Shown here piece by piece: positions 1-10,184 of a stretch of 64,000 nucleotides of DNA. Within the stretch, counting starts at the first letter, position 1. Each line of letters begins with the position of its first letter. Below the pieces are notes generated by a model. The model saw only the letters and a list, made by a program, of their open reading frames with translations. It made no database searches and was not told the DNA's origin. Source of the stretch: Psychroflexus torquis ATCC 700755. GTDB taxonomy: Bacteria; Bacteroidota; Bacteroidia; Flavobacteriales; Flavobacteriaceae. Location: NCBI RefSeq assembly GCF_000153485.2, contig NC_018721.1, positions 3,844,001-3,908,000 on the forward strand. The letters run 5' to 3'. The position numbers and the translations under genes were made by a program.

Positions 1-597
<597 letters not shown>

Positions 598-739
598 TAT
601 GAGACGATTATTAGTTTATTTTATCCTTACTTAAGATCTTGTTATATATCTTTAACTATGTCACGATATTAGAATTCCCGCAACAGCTGGAACTACTTAT
701 AAAGGTGATTGAGACGTACTCAATTAACTTTAATGATTT

Positions 740-848
<109 letters not shown>

Positions 849-854
849 TATACT

Positions 855-892
855 AAACCCTTCATTACTTAACGTAATGAAGGGTTTTTTTT
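855..892 (+). terminator. Rho-independent terminator of the rRNA operon
   Basis: A perfect 14-bp stem (855-868 with 874-887) and a 5-nt loop are followed by a run of T. It lies just after 5S and ends the rRNA transcript before the convergent methyltransferase gene at 925. Confidence 0.93.
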
Positions 893-924
893 TGTTTATT
901 AAAGTTTATGTTTGAAACAAAAAA

Positions 925-2133
925 TTATAATACTATTCTTGTTGCTTCTATAACTCTATTTCCTTCAATTGTCTTAGCAAAAATTAAATAGTCGCTTTTA
1001 CCTCCAATAGTACACTTAAGTTTCTTTTGCAGTTCATCTGTATTTAGCTGGAAGTTTTTACTTATCAGATTGATTTGGTAACCTTTAATGGCCTTTTTTA
1101 TTTTTTTGTAGTTAATCGGCTCAACGGACTTCACCTTATAAATCTTGCCAGGAATACTTAAAATCTTTTTATCTGACGTATATAGATTTGTGTGCTGCTC
1201 TAATTTCTTCAAGTCATACCTAATTCCAATCAAATCGTTTAAACCTGATTTCATAATCCCTGAATCAAGCTCGTATAAGTATTGACAACAGGTGGTTAAT
1301 TTTATTCTTACTAACTGTTCTTCATTTTCGTCTATAGAAGTATATGAATATCTTTTTTTTGTTTGATAGTTATAAATTTTTATAGTCTTCGAATTTTGTT
1401 TCCTCCAATCTATAATCCACAGTAATTCTTTAACCTCATTTTTTACTGAAATAATATGTATTTCTTTAACTCCTTTTAATTCCTTATATCCCATATCTAT
1501 ATCATACATAGGAGATGTCTTTAGCATAAATCTTTCTGACTTCCTTTCTATTATCTCTAAATGTTCAATAATGTTAGGAAGTGAGTCCTTTAATTGAAAT
1601 ACTTTTGTCTTTTCATTTCTTCTGGATGGATCTATATAAATCCAATTATAGATTTGACTGTTTTTCTGTAAAAAGTCGATTGAGTCTTCATTCTTTATTT
1701 CAAAATTGTCGATACCAAAAGCTTTAATATTATGTTTGACTACTCTACATAACTCAGAATTTAGTTCTGTATATAATAAGGAGATGACTTTTTTTGAAAA
1801 ATAATATGAATCTATGCCAAAACCACCAGTCATGTCTAGTAGAGTTTGACAAGAGACAAGTTTGGATTTATGTAAAGCGGTAATTTCTGAAGATGTTTGC
1901 TCTAAATTAAGCTTTGAAGGATAAATAACTTTCTCATTCTTATACCAATGAGGAAGTTTTTTTTTCGCTTTTTCTTTTCCAATTATTTGATTTATAATAT
2001 CTTTAATATCAATATGTTTAAATGGACTTCCCTTAAGTATCAAATCAGGAATCGATTTATTGACATTTTTTTCTATGAACTTATTGACCTCAGGTCTAGT
2101 AAGTTTTTCAAATCTGTTCTCTTCTGATTTCAT
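925..2133 (-). CDS. Class I SAM-dependent methyltransferase with THUMP-like C-terminal domain
   Basis: This 402-residue protein resembles a Bacteroidota family annotated as THUMP-like or PG_1098-type methyltransferase. The SAM-binding motif I is DMTGGFGIDSYYFS from residue 100, and the catalytic-type motif IDPSRR is at 167-172. The C-terminal 100 or so residues are lysine-rich and would form the ferredoxin-like/THUMP-like part, suggesting an RNA substrate. The substrate is not known. It is the last gene of a minus-strand operon, and its start lies inside the last 26 bases of the SpoU methylase gene, which suggests translational coupling. A slightly later start cannot be excluded. Confidence 0.85.
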   Translation of the reverse strand: MKSEENRFEKLTRPEVNKFIEKNVNKSIPDLILKGSPFKHIDIKDIINQIIGKEKAKKKLPHWYKNEKVIYPSKLNLEQTSSEITALHKSKLVSCQTLLDMTGGFGIDSYYFSKKVISLLYTELNSELCRVVKHNIKAFGIDNFEIKNEDSIDFLQKNSQIYNWIYIDPSRRNEKTKVFQLKDSLPNIIEHLEIIERKSERFMLKTSPMYDIDMGYKELKGVKEIHIISVKNEVKELLWIIDWRKQNSKTIKIYNYQTKKRYSYTSIDENEEQLVRIKLTTCCQYLYELDSGIMKSGLNDLIGIRYDLKKLEQHTNLYTSDKKILSIPGKIYKVKSVEPINYKKIKKAIKGYQINLISKNFQLNTDELQKKLKCTIGGKSDYLIFAKTIEGNRVIEATRIVL

Positions 2134-2623
2134 AAAGAGCTATTCCTAGGGTTTGAGCAACATTTAAGCTCGAGTTTGTACCAAACATTTTAATATGATA
2201 ACTTCTATCCAATCTATTAAGAGTTTCGCTATTTATACCTAATTTTTCATTCCCCAGTACAAGGAGAATTTTACTTTTTAAGCCTTTTTTAAATGACGAA
2301 AGATTTTCACTATTTTTTGTAATTTCAATTCCAATTGTTGTCCCTTCAAAAGTATCAAGTATACTTGCTTCATCTTCATAAAAATGAATATTTAAATTGA
2401 ACTCCGCAGATCTTGAAGTTCTCTTCAAACGGTTACTTTTAAGATAGCTTCTATTGGCTTCATGTATCCATATATTCACAATACCAAAAGCTTCAGAATT
2501 TCTGAAAACACTCCCAAGATTAGCTGGACTGTCTAATCTCTCTAATAATACATTGATCTCACTACAACCCCTTTCTTTAGCATTGAAATTTGTTTCACTA
2601 TGTGTTAATTGTCTATCAGGCAT
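2108..2623 (-). CDS. TrmH/SpoU-family RNA 2'-O-methyltransferase
   Basis: At 171 residues this is a minimal SPOUT methyltransferase without the N-terminal substrate-binding domain of RlmB-type enzymes. The three SpoU motifs are visible: NLGSVFRNSEAFG (residues 35-47) with the motif 1 Asn and Arg, VLGNEKLGIN (122-131), and NSSLNVAQTLG (150-160) forming the trefoil-knot SAM site. The family methylates ribose 2'-OH in tRNA or rRNA; the target here is not determinable. It starts 2 bp after the DUF4159 gene stop and overlaps the next methyltransferase gene by 26 bp. Confidence 0.9.
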   Translation of the reverse strand: MPDRQLTHSETNFNAKERGCSEINVLLERLDSPANLGSVFRNSEAFGIVNIWIHEANRSYLKSNRLKRTSRSAEFNLNIHFYEDEASILDTFEGTTIGIEITKNSENLSSFKKGLKSKILLVLGNEKLGINSETLNRLDRSYHIKMFGTNSSLNVAQTLGIALYEIRREQI

Positions 2624-2625
2624 AT

Positions 2626-3270
2626 TTAATATAGAAAAGCATATTTAATAATATTAGCTCCCATTTTTAACGCATTTAAACGACTATTTTCAGGATCATT
2701 ATGAACTGACGAATCTTCCCATCCATTTCCTAAATCACTTTCATAGGTAAATAAAACCATCAACCTTTCATTATCATCTTCAATCCCAAAAGCCTGTGGA
2801 GGGTTTCCATCGTGTTCATGAATTTTGGGCAATCCATTTTCAAAAATAAATCTAGTTGAAAAAATTGGATGATTGGAAGATAATTCCTTTAATTCTCTAT
2901 TTGGAAATACTTTTTTTATCGCTTTTCTGAAATAGGGAGATAACCCATAATTATCATCGGCATGGAGAAAACCACCACTTAATAAATAAAGTCTTAAATT
3001 TTGAGCAGCTTCATCTGTAAAAAAGATATTTCCATGCCCTGTTAAATGCACAAAAGGATAATTAAATAATTCTGGGTCCTCTGGTTTTACCTCTTTGATG
3101 TTTTCGTTAATGTTAGTATCAGTATTTGAATTTACAAACTTAACTAGGTTTGGCAAAGATGTAGGGTTGCTATACCAATCGCCTCCACCATCATATTTCA
3201 ATAAAGCTATATCCTGAGGATAGATAGTTATAGAAAAAAATATAAACATGAAATAGGTTATAAATTTCAT
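2626..3270 (-). CDS. DUF4159 family exported protein
   Basis: This 214-residue protein starts with a hydrophobic signal peptide (residues 1-18) and continues with features of DUF4159, a family abundant in Bacteroidota and Planctomycetes: LLKYDGGGDWY near the N terminus, VHLTGHGNIFF, and GGFLHADDNYG. The family is predicted to have a flavodoxin/glutamine-amidotransferase-like fold, but no function is established. Its ATG overlaps the rsmE stop by 4 bp, so translation is probably coupled. Placement between RNA methylase genes may be simple operon packing, not a shared pathway. Confidence 0.85.
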   Translation of the reverse strand: MKFITYFMFIFFSITIYPQDIALLKYDGGGDWYSNPTSLPNLVKFVNSNTDTNINENIKEVKPEDPELFNYPFVHLTGHGNIFFTDEAAQNLRLYLLSGGFLHADDNYGLSPYFRKAIKKVFPNRELKELSSNHPIFSTRFIFENGLPKIHEHDGNPPQAFGIEDDNERLMVLFTYESDLGNGWEDSSVHNDPENSRLNALKMGANIIKYAFLY

Positions 3271-3968
3271 AATGATCTCATTAGATTTACGGTATGGCAG
3301 GCTACAATTCCAGCCGTTTCAGTTCTTAATCTTGCCTCAGACAAAGAAATGGGAAGAAATTCATGTTTAATTGCTTTTTTTATTTCATCTATAGAAAAAT
3401 CTCCTTCTGGGCCTATTAAAATTAAGTTATCTCTATTTACTGTTCCAGATAATTTTTCTTTTGTGTCATCTTCACAATGTGCAATCATTTTCTTCGAGTC
3501 ACTATCTGATTTCATTAAATCGTTAAAAGAAATCATTGGGTTTAATAGTGGCAACCTATATTTTAAAGACTGTTTCATGGCTGTTTGAAGGACTTTTTCA
3601 TAACGATCTGCTTTAATTTTTCTTCTTTCGCTATGATCACATAACAAGGGTGTTATTTCATCAATTCCAATTTCAGTGGCCTTTTCTAAAAACCATTCAA
3701 ATCTGTCATTGGCTTTAGTAGGTGCGATAGCTATATGAATTCGAAAATTAGGTTTTTTTTCCTCAATAATGGTTTTTACCTCTACTTTACATTTTTTAGG
3801 GTGATTGCTTATTAAAATTCCTTCAGCGCAAATTCCTAAACCATTAGTTAAATATATACTCTCTCCAATTGACTTTCTTAAAACTTTTGAAATATGTCGG
3901 CTTTCCATTTCATTTATAGAAATACTGGTAGCTGAGGAATCAAAATTTGGTTCGTAGAAAAGTTGCAT
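3267..3968 (-). CDS. rsmE: 16S rRNA (uracil(1498)-N(3))-methyltransferase RsmE
   Basis: The protein has 233 residues, near the usual size. The N-terminal PUA-like domain includes the ESRHISKVLR motif (residues 22-31). The C-terminal SPOUT knot carries LILIGPEGDFS and the terminal LSEARLRTETAG motif that binds SAM. RsmE methylates U1498 in helix 44 of 16S rRNA in the assembled 30S subunit. The start codon follows directly on the stop codon of the upstream 205-residue protein, and the stop overlaps the DUF4159 start by 4 bp. Confidence 0.95.
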   Translation of the reverse strand: MQLFYEPNFDSSATSISINEMESRHISKVLRKSIGESIYLTNGLGICAEGILISNHPKKCKVEVKTIIEEKKPNFRIHIAIAPTKANDRFEWFLEKATEIGIDEITPLLCDHSERRKIKADRYEKVLQTAMKQSLKYRLPLLNPMISFNDLMKSDSDSKKMIAHCEDDTKEKLSGTVNRDNLILIGPEGDFSIDEIKKAIKHEFLPISLSEARLRTETAGIVACHTVNLMRSL

Positions 3969-4586
3969 TTACAGAGGTGTTTCCAAGACTAGAATTTCTT
4001 CTATGAGTATGGGTGAATAACTTTTTAATATGAGGTAGTACCAATTTTCAGATATTAGATCGACTTTAAAAGTTTCGTTAGCTACTCGCCTACTTGACAA
4101 GGCTGCATCTTGAAAGTCCTGGGGAGTACTTCTTTTTTTAAACCATCCAGAATCACCTCCTACATTTTTACGCATGTCCATAGAATACATTTGCGCTAAA
4201 GTTGGGAAGCTATATGTTTTGTTCATTTGAAGTATTTTATCTCTTTGTTTCTCAATATCTTCATAGTCTAGTTGACTCCCATCGAAGAAAATATAATTAA
4301 GCCTATAATGCTCCACATCTACCTTTTTAAGAACTTTGAGTTTTTTTTTATTAGCTTTCTTAAGCTTAATAGATTGTCCAACTTTTAAATTGAATAGCTT
4401 GCTGGCTAACCTAGAGTTATGCTTTTCTTTATTAAATATAGATAGATTTCCTTCTGATTTATAGTCTGCGATTTCTTTCTCTGATAATCCAAAGTCGTCA
4501 AAAACAGTAAGGTTATGTTGGAATAAATTATTTTGAGCATTTAATTGAAATATTGCAACAATTAAAAACAGAACTAGTACTTTCAT
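3969..4586 (-). CDS. Exported protein with degenerate parvulin-like C-terminal half
   Basis: This 205-residue protein has a signal peptide (MKVLVLFLIVAIFQLNAQ, residues 1-18). The second half contains NVGGDSGWFKKRSTPQDFQDAA followed by an ENWYYLILKSYSP segment, which is the layout of parvulin-type peptidyl-prolyl isomerases (GGDLGWF, then a hydrophobic strand near the end). The family's catalytic surface is not clearly preserved, so it may be a structural or chaperone-like relative, not an isomerase. It sits 12 bp after tsaD and abuts rsmE. The parvulin assignment is an inference from short motifs. Confidence 0.6.
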   Translation of the reverse strand: MKVLVLFLIVAIFQLNAQNNLFQHNLTVFDDFGLSEKEIADYKSEGNLSIFNKEKHNSRLASKLFNLKVGQSIKLKKANKKKLKVLKKVDVEHYRLNYIFFDGSQLDYEDIEKQRDKILQMNKTYSFPTLAQMYSMDMRKNVGGDSGWFKKRSTPQDFQDAALSSRRVANETFKVDLISENWYYLILKSYSPILIEEILVLETPL

Positions 4587-4598
4587 AATACTTAATTT

Positions 4599-5624
4599 TT
4601 AAATGGTATACCTTGCCTTGGAAGCCGACGATAAATTAGCGAATTCATTATTCTGATACTTTAAGTATCCTACAATTCCTATCATTGCTGCATTATCTGT
4701 GCAAAACTCAAATTTTGGGATAAAAACAGACCAGTTGTCCGTCGTTTGTTTTTTGACTAGAGCTTCACGTATTCCTGAATTGGCAGAGACTCCTCCTCCA
4801 ATAGCAACTTGATGTATCCCAGTTTCTTTAACAGCTTTCTCGAGTTTTGAAATTAAAATATCCACAACTCTGAATTGAAAAGAAGCACAAAGATCTTCAA
4901 TATTGTTTTCTATAAAAGCAGGGTCTTCTTTTACTTGTTTTTGCAAAAAATAGAGTACGGAGGTCTTTAATCCACTAAAACTGAAGTCTAAGCCCTTTAC
5001 CTTTGGTTTAGCAAATTTGAATGTATTTGGATCTCCATGTTTTGAAATTCTATCAATTTCTGATCCAGCAGGGTAGGGGAGTTTGAACATTTTACCACAT
5101 TTATCAAAAGCCTCACCAACCGCATCGTCTAGAGTCTCACCAAGAACCTCCATATCGAAATAGCTTTTCACCCTTACAATTTGTGTATGTCCACCACTAA
5201 TAGTGACACCTAAAAATGGAAATTCAGGAGGTATTGGATGTGTATCTGCAATAAAATGAACTAGCAAATGTGCTTGCATGTGGTTTACCTCTATCAAAGG
5301 AATATCCAATCCAAGACTTAAAGATTTTGCAAAAGAGCTTCCTACCAATAGTGACCCCATTAAACCAGGGCCCCTCGTAAAAGCAATTGCAGACAGCATA
5401 TTTTTCGTTATTCCTGCACCCTTTAAAGCCTGGTCTACTACTGGAACAATATGTTGCTGATGTGCTCGAGAAGCTAGCTCTGGGACTACACCTCCATATT
5501 TTTTATGAACATCTTGTGTAGCTACAATATTGCTAAGGACTTTATCGTTACAAAAAACAGCCGCTGATGTATCGTCGCAAGAAGATTCTATGCCTAACAC
5601 ATATGTTTTTTTTGAATCTGGCAT
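4599..5624 (-). CDS. tsaD: tRNA N6-adenosine threonylcarbamoyltransferase TsaD
   Basis: This 341-residue Kae1/TsaD protein transfers the threonylcarbamoyl group to A37 of ANN-decoding tRNAs, working with TsaB and TsaE. The metal-binding HxxxH is VNHMQAHL (H115 and H119), the N terminus has GIESSCDDTS, and the nucleotide site includes GHTQIV and GGVSANSG. It is the first gene of the minus-strand operon. The start is supported by a TAGATTTG minus-10-type element 31 bp upstream on the same strand. Confidence 0.97.
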   Translation of the reverse strand: MPDSKKTYVLGIESSCDDTSAAVFCNDKVLSNIVATQDVHKKYGGVVPELASRAHQQHIVPVVDQALKGAGITKNMLSAIAFTRGPGLMGSLLVGSSFAKSLSLGLDIPLIEVNHMQAHLLVHFIADTHPIPPEFPFLGVTISGGHTQIVRVKSYFDMEVLGETLDDAVGEAFDKCGKMFKLPYPAGSEIDRISKHGDPNTFKFAKPKVKGLDFSFSGLKTSVLYFLQKQVKEDPAFIENNIEDLCASFQFRVVDILISKLEKAVKETGIHQVAIGGGVSANSGIREALVKKQTTDNWSVFIPKFEFCTDNAAMIGIVGYLKYQNNEFANLSSASKARYTI

Positions 5625-5654
5625 GATTTAGTTCCTATTATCAAATTAGTCTAG

Positions 5655-5672
5655 CAAATCTAAATAAATTTG
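5655..5672. promoter_or_regulatory. Back-to-back flavobacterial -7 elements for tsaD (-) and tamB (+)
   Basis: The flavobacterial -7 consensus is TAnnTTTG. On the minus strand, TAGATTTG occupies 5655-5662, upstream of tsaD. On the plus strand, TAAATTTG occupies 5665-5672, upstream of the tamB ATG at 5718. They are separated by 2 bp and form a near-palindrome. No good TTG -33 box is visible for either, so the call rests on the -7 elements alone. Confidence 0.45.
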
Positions 5673-5717
5673 TGGCTTTCTAAAGAGCATTTAGGATTAG
5701 TATTTGATATATATTTG

Positions 5718-8700
5718 ATGAAAAATATAGATTTAAGAGTGTTTAAAACGATTTGGAATTTTATAAAAAAATTATTTACAGCAATTATTCTTTTGCTATT
5801 ACTTTTAGTTTTAATTTTTTTAATCCCACAAATACAGTCTTATTACGCTACAAAATTAACCACTTCCTTCAACGAGTCTTACAACACCGACCTTTCCATT
5901 AAGTCTTTAAAGATTAATTACAAGGGTAACCTCGTTTTAAACGACCTATTGTTGAGGGACGACTATGACGATACTATTATTTATGCTAAGACTTTATCCA
6001 CATCATTGATAAATATTGCTGGATTTTCTGACAGCAATATTCATTTTTCAAACACTGAATTTGATCATCTTAAATTTAAAATAAAACAATATAAAAATGA
6101 AGATGATCATGAATTTTCTAAATTTCTAGAAAAATTAAATGATAGTACATCTTCTTCAGATCAACCTTTTCAACTTAAAATTAATAGAGTTCTCGCTTAC
6201 AATGGAGAATTTGTCGTCGAAAATGAAAATATAAGTAGCAGTCCTACTTTTTCTATTCAAAAATTAGATTTTAATCTCTCCAATTTTAGACTCTATGGAC
6301 CTAAATTTAATCTCAACTTGAGGCGGATGTCTGGTATTTTAAAACAAGGGATTGTTGTTGAAGATTTTAGTACTGTTTTTGAATATACTCCTAGTCAAAT
6401 GGACTTTCAAAATCTAAGCTTAGATACCCCATATTCACATATAGAAGGGGAGCTTCAATTTGATTATAAGAGAGAGGATTTAAAATATTTTTTTGATGAA
6501 GTAAACTTACAGGCAGCTTTTAATAATTCTACTCTATCAAGTACAGATCTAAGACGGTTTTATGATGGCTTTGGCTATGGACATCAAATCTCTTTTAAAG
6601 GAAATGCCAACGGACAACTCAATAATCTCAATCTAGAATCTCTAAGATTAAAGGGGTTAACACAGACAAGTTTTTTTGGCAGTCTTAAGTTGATAAACTC
6701 TTTTGGTGATGCTCCCTTTGCATTACATTCTTCTTCCATTGATTTGACAACGACTTATTTGGATTTGATAGAATTACTGCCTGAGGATTTAAAATCAAAA
6801 TTACCAGACTATTTTGAGAAACTAGGTAAAACCCACTTGTTAGGTGAAATAGATTTATCAAAAAATAAACTAAGCACTATCCTAAAAGTAAATACAGAGA
6901 TAGGAAAGGCCTCCATAAATTTAAACTTTGATGACTATCAAGATCCAAATACAGTAAAATATGCAGGTTTCGTTGATGTATTAGGTTTTAATCTAGCCTC
7001 TTTTTTTGATACAAACTCTTTAGGTAGAACCTCTTTTAATCTAAATGTTAACGGATCTGGATTTACAAAAGAGTCCCTTAATACACTCGCTTTAGGAAAA
7101 ATTAATTCTATAGTTGTTAATAATTATAATTACAAAAATATAAAGCTGAGCGGCAACTTAAAAGCACCTTATTTCAATGGTAACCTAGAAAGTCTAGATC
7201 CAAATTTTCAATTCGCGTTTGAAGGTCTGTTAGATGCTTCAGGTGAAGAAAATATATTTGATTTTAATGCAGATATTAACTACGCAGATCTTTATGCCTT
7301 AAGCATTGTGAAAAGAGATACAGTTGCTGATTTTAAAGGTAGCCTCAATGTAAACCTAAAAGGTAATTCCATAGATGAGCTTAAAGGTGAGCTCAGATTT
7401 AAATTTTTTGAATATAAAAATCAATTAGATAGTTTTCAATTCGAAGAACTTACAGTTGCATCCTCATTTCAAAAAAATCAACAAACAATAACCATAGATA
7501 GTCCAGATGTTATCAGTGGAAAATTAGTTGGTGATTTTAAATTAACAAAGTTGCCAGAGCTCTTTTCTGAGGCTATTGAGAATCTGTATTTCAAAAGTAA
7601 AAACGATCCATCTAAAAATTATCAATATGTCGATTTTGATATTGAAATTTACAATAAAATTGTTGAAGTCTTTTTCCCTGATATTAAAGTGTCTGCAAAT
7701 ACCTTTATAAATGGCTCAATTGATGCTAGTGAAAACGACTTTTCTTTAAATTTTAGGTCCCCTTTAATAGGGGTTTATGGCAATAGTTTTGAAAACATAA
7801 ACATCCAAATAGACACTAATAATCCTTTATATAATTCCTATATTGAGATTGAAAATATATTGACTTCATATTATGATATCAATGATTTCAACATGATTAA
7901 TGTGAATTTAAAAGATACATTATTTGTAAGAACAGAATTTAAAGGAGGTCAATTTCAAAAGGACAACTATAATCTTAGTATCTACCAAACTTTAGATAGC
8001 GATAATAAAACAACCTTTGGTTTTAAGCGATCTAGTATAGTTTTTAATGATAACCTTTGGTTTATTAATAAAGAATCTAATAAAAAAAATAAAGTTGAAA
8101 TAGAAAGGGGATTTAAAAATTTCAATATCGATTCTATTTCAGTATCGAGTGGAAAACAGGCGATGCTTTTAAATGGGATTTTAAAAGACTCTACCTTCAA
8201 GGACCTAAACTTTAAATTTGAAGATGTTGAATTGGCAGATATTATTCCAAAACAAGACAGTATAACTTTTGAGGGTACTGTAGATGGAATTTTAGACATC
8301 TATCAAAAAGATAATATTTATAGTCCAAACCTAGATCTGACTATTGATAAATTCAAATTTAACTCCATTCCTTATGGACAATTCTTGTTGAAGGCTAATG
8401 GAAATAAAGACTTGAGTTCTTTTGATATTGTTTCTAAACTCCAATTGCAAGATGAGTCTTTGTTCAAAGCTGAAGGTTCAATTTTTACAGTAGAAAATAA
8501 TCAATATTTCGATGTAGACTTAAATTTCAATAAACTTGATCTGCAATCGTTTGATGTTTTTGGAAAAGAAGTGATCTCAAACATTAGAGGTCTTGCACTA
8601 GGAGAAGTAGAGGTGAGTGGTAAAATTCAGAATCCTTTTTTCAATGGAGAGTTAAGGTTAAATAAAGCTGGGATGAAAGTTCCATATTTAAATGTAGACT

Positions 8701-10184
8701 TTGACTTTGATGATAATTCCAAAATCATATTTGATAATAAAGAGTTTATCTTCGATGACATTCGGCTTACAGATGTAAAGTATAAAACTAAGGGTATCTT
8801 AAGCGGTAAAATCGCAAATCGTGAATTTAAAAATTGGAATCTCGATCTAAATATTTCTTCTGATAATTTGGTTGTTCTTGATACCGATATCAAGAGAGGT
8901 GATTTATATTACGGGACTGCATTTATAGATGGTAACGCTTCTATTAGCGGGCCTTTGGACGAAATAGAAATAAATGTACAGGCAAAAACACAAAAAAATA
9001 CGGTGTTTAAAATACCGCTAGATGATTCAGAATCTTTAGGAGATAATTCCTTCATTTATTTTTTGAGCTTGGAAGACAAACTCTCCAAAGAAGCTGGTCG
9101 AGAAATACAATTGAAAGAGGTTAAGGGTTTAAGTCTTAATTTTGATTTGGATATAACCAGAGACGCTGAAGTTGAAATCGTAGTCGACCCTGCTAATGGG
9201 AGCAGTTTAAAAGGAAGAGGAGCAGGAACTTTGCTCATTGAGATTAATACTAATGGGAAGTTCAAGATGTATGGTGATTTTGTGGCTTACGAAGGAGAAT
9301 ATAATTTTAAATACTCAGGGTTGGTTCAAAAACGCTTTGAAGTTGTTCCGGGTTCAAACTTAACTTGGAATGGAGATCCTGTTCGTGCCAATTTAGATGT
9401 TCAGGCTAAATATGTGACGGAAGCAAATCCAGCAATTCTACTTGAAAACCCAACAGTGAATCGTGAAATCCCCGTGGAGGTTATTATCAATCTTGGAGGT
9501 CAAATTGTTCAACCAAATATTGAGTTTAGCTTAAATTATCCCAATTTATCTTCTGTTGTTAAAAGTGAGTTGGAATATCGAGTACAAGGCAGAGAAAATA
9601 CTGAATTACAAGCTTTGTCTTTAGTTACTCAAGGTACTTTTTACAGTCAGGCAGGACTTGGGCAAAATGCTATTACAGGGAACCTTATTGAGCGAGCTTC
9701 AGGAATTGTGGATGATATTATCTCAGAAGAAGACAACAAATTTAAATTGGGGCTTAATTACCAACAAAACGATAGAAGTCTTACCCAAAATAATTTGGCA
9801 GATAGAGTAGGCCTTTCCTTGAGAACTAAAATCACGGATAGAGTTTTAATCAGTGGTAGATTTGGTGTTCCTGTGGGAGGAGTTTCAGAATCTGTAGTTT
9901 TTGGAGATGCTGAAATCAACTTTTTGTTGAATGAAACTGGTAGTTTACGTGCCAACGTTTTTAATAGAGAAAGTGATATTCAGTTTATAGGGGAGGAGCT
10001 AGGGTATACTCAAGGTATTGAGCTTAGTTATACCGTAGATTTCAATAGTTTTAAGGAATTGATCAATAAAATTTTGGACGAAGACTACGAGAAAAGGAAA
10101 AAAAGTAAAATCAGTAATAAGGATAGTCAAGCTATCGAATTGCCTTCCTATATTAAATTCCCTTCAAATAGACCTTCTAATTGA
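5718..10184 (+). CDS. tamB: Translocation/assembly module TamB (DUF490 C-terminal domain)
   Basis: This 1488-residue protein has one N-terminal membrane anchor (about residues 15-38), a very long repetitive beta-rich central region, and a C-terminal DUF490 domain with the segment GEYNFKYSGLVQKRFEVVPG and a following TQGTFYSQAGLGQNA stretch. TamB is an AsmA-like bridge between inner and outer membranes, implicated in outer-membrane protein insertion and lipid transfer. An in-frame TTG at 5670 would add 16 residues, but it overlaps a TAAATTTG promoter element, so the ATG at 5718 is preferred. The gene is divergent from tsaD and overlaps the convergent symporter gene by 8 bp. Confidence 0.9.
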   Translation: MKNIDLRVFKTIWNFIKKLFTAIILLLLLLVLIFLIPQIQSYYATKLTTSFNESYNTDLSIKSLKINYKGNLVLNDLLLRDDYDDTIIYAKTLSTSLINIAGFSDSNIHFSNTEFDHLKFKIKQYKNEDDHEFSKFLEKLNDSTSSSDQPFQLKINRVLAYNGEFVVENENISSSPTFSIQKLDFNLSNFRLYGPKFNLNLRRMSGILKQGIVVEDFSTVFEYTPSQMDFQNLSLDTPYSHIEGELQFDYKREDLKYFFDEVNLQAAFNNSTLSSTDLRRFYDGFGYGHQISFKGNANGQLNNLNLESLRLKGLTQTSFFGSLKLINSFGDAPFALHSSSIDLTTTYLDLIELLPEDLKSKLPDYFEKLGKTHLLGEIDLSKNKLSTILKVNTEIGKASINLNFDDYQDPNTVKYAGFVDVLGFNLASFFDTNSLGRTSFNLNVNGSGFTKESLNTLALGKINSIVVNNYNYKNIKLSGNLKAPYFNGNLESLDPNFQFAFEGLLDASGEENIFDFNADINYADLYALSIVKRDTVADFKGSLNVNLKGNSIDELKGELRFKFFEYKNQLDSFQFEELTVASSFQKNQQTITIDSPDVISGKLVGDFKLTKLPELFSEAIENLYFKSKNDPSKNYQYVDFDIEIYNKIVEVFFPDIKVSANTFINGSIDASENDFSLNFRSPLIGVYGNSFENINIQIDTNNPLYNSYIEIENILTSYYDINDFNMINVNLKDTLFVRTEFKGGQFQKDNYNLSIYQTLDSDNKTTFGFKRSSIVFNDNLWFINKESNKKNKVEIERGFKNFNIDSISVSSGKQAMLLNGILKDSTFKDLNFKFEDVELADIIPKQDSITFEGTVDGILDIYQKDNIYSPNLDLTIDKFKFNSIPYGQFLLKANGNKDLSSFDIVSKLQLQDESLFKAEGSIFTVENNQYFDVDLNFNKLDLQSFDVFGKEVISNIRGLALGEVEVSGKIQNPFFNGELRLNKAGMKVPYLNVDFDFDDNSKIIFDNKEFIFDDIRLTDVKYKTKGILSGKIANREFKNWNLDLNISSDNLVVLDTDIKRGDLYYGTAFIDGNASISGPLDEIEINVQAKTQKNTVFKIPLDDSESLGDNSFIYFLSLEDKLSKEAGREIQLKEVKGLSLNFDLDITRDAEVEIVVDPANGSSLKGRGAGTLLIEINTNGKFKMYGDFVAYEGEYNFKYSGLVQKRFEVVPGSNLTWNGDPVRANLDVQAKYVTEANPAILLENPTVNREIPVEVIINLGGQIVQPNIEFSLNYPNLSSVVKSELEYRVQGRENTELQALSLVTQGTFYSQAGLGQNAITGNLIERASGIVDDIISEEDNKFKLGLNYQQNDRSLTQNNLADRVGLSLRTKITDRVLISGRFGVPVGGVSESVVFGDAEINFLLNETGSLRANVFNRESDIQFIGEELGYTQGIELSYTVDFNSFKELINKILDEDYEKRKKSKISNKDSQAIELPSYIKFPSNRPSN

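Noticed and set aside
601..739. tRNA gene between 23S and 5S
   Set aside because: No cloverleaf or TTCGA-type T-loop could be found in the 140-bp spacer.
5670..5717. TTG start adding 16 residues to TamB
   Set aside because: The TTG is part of the TAAATTTG promoter element, and an ATG 48 bp further gives a normal membrane-anchor N terminus.
8627..8893. Antisense frames inside tamB, gyrA, ettA and other large genes
   Set aside because: They are shadows of strongly coding genes with no independent features such as signals or conserved motifs.
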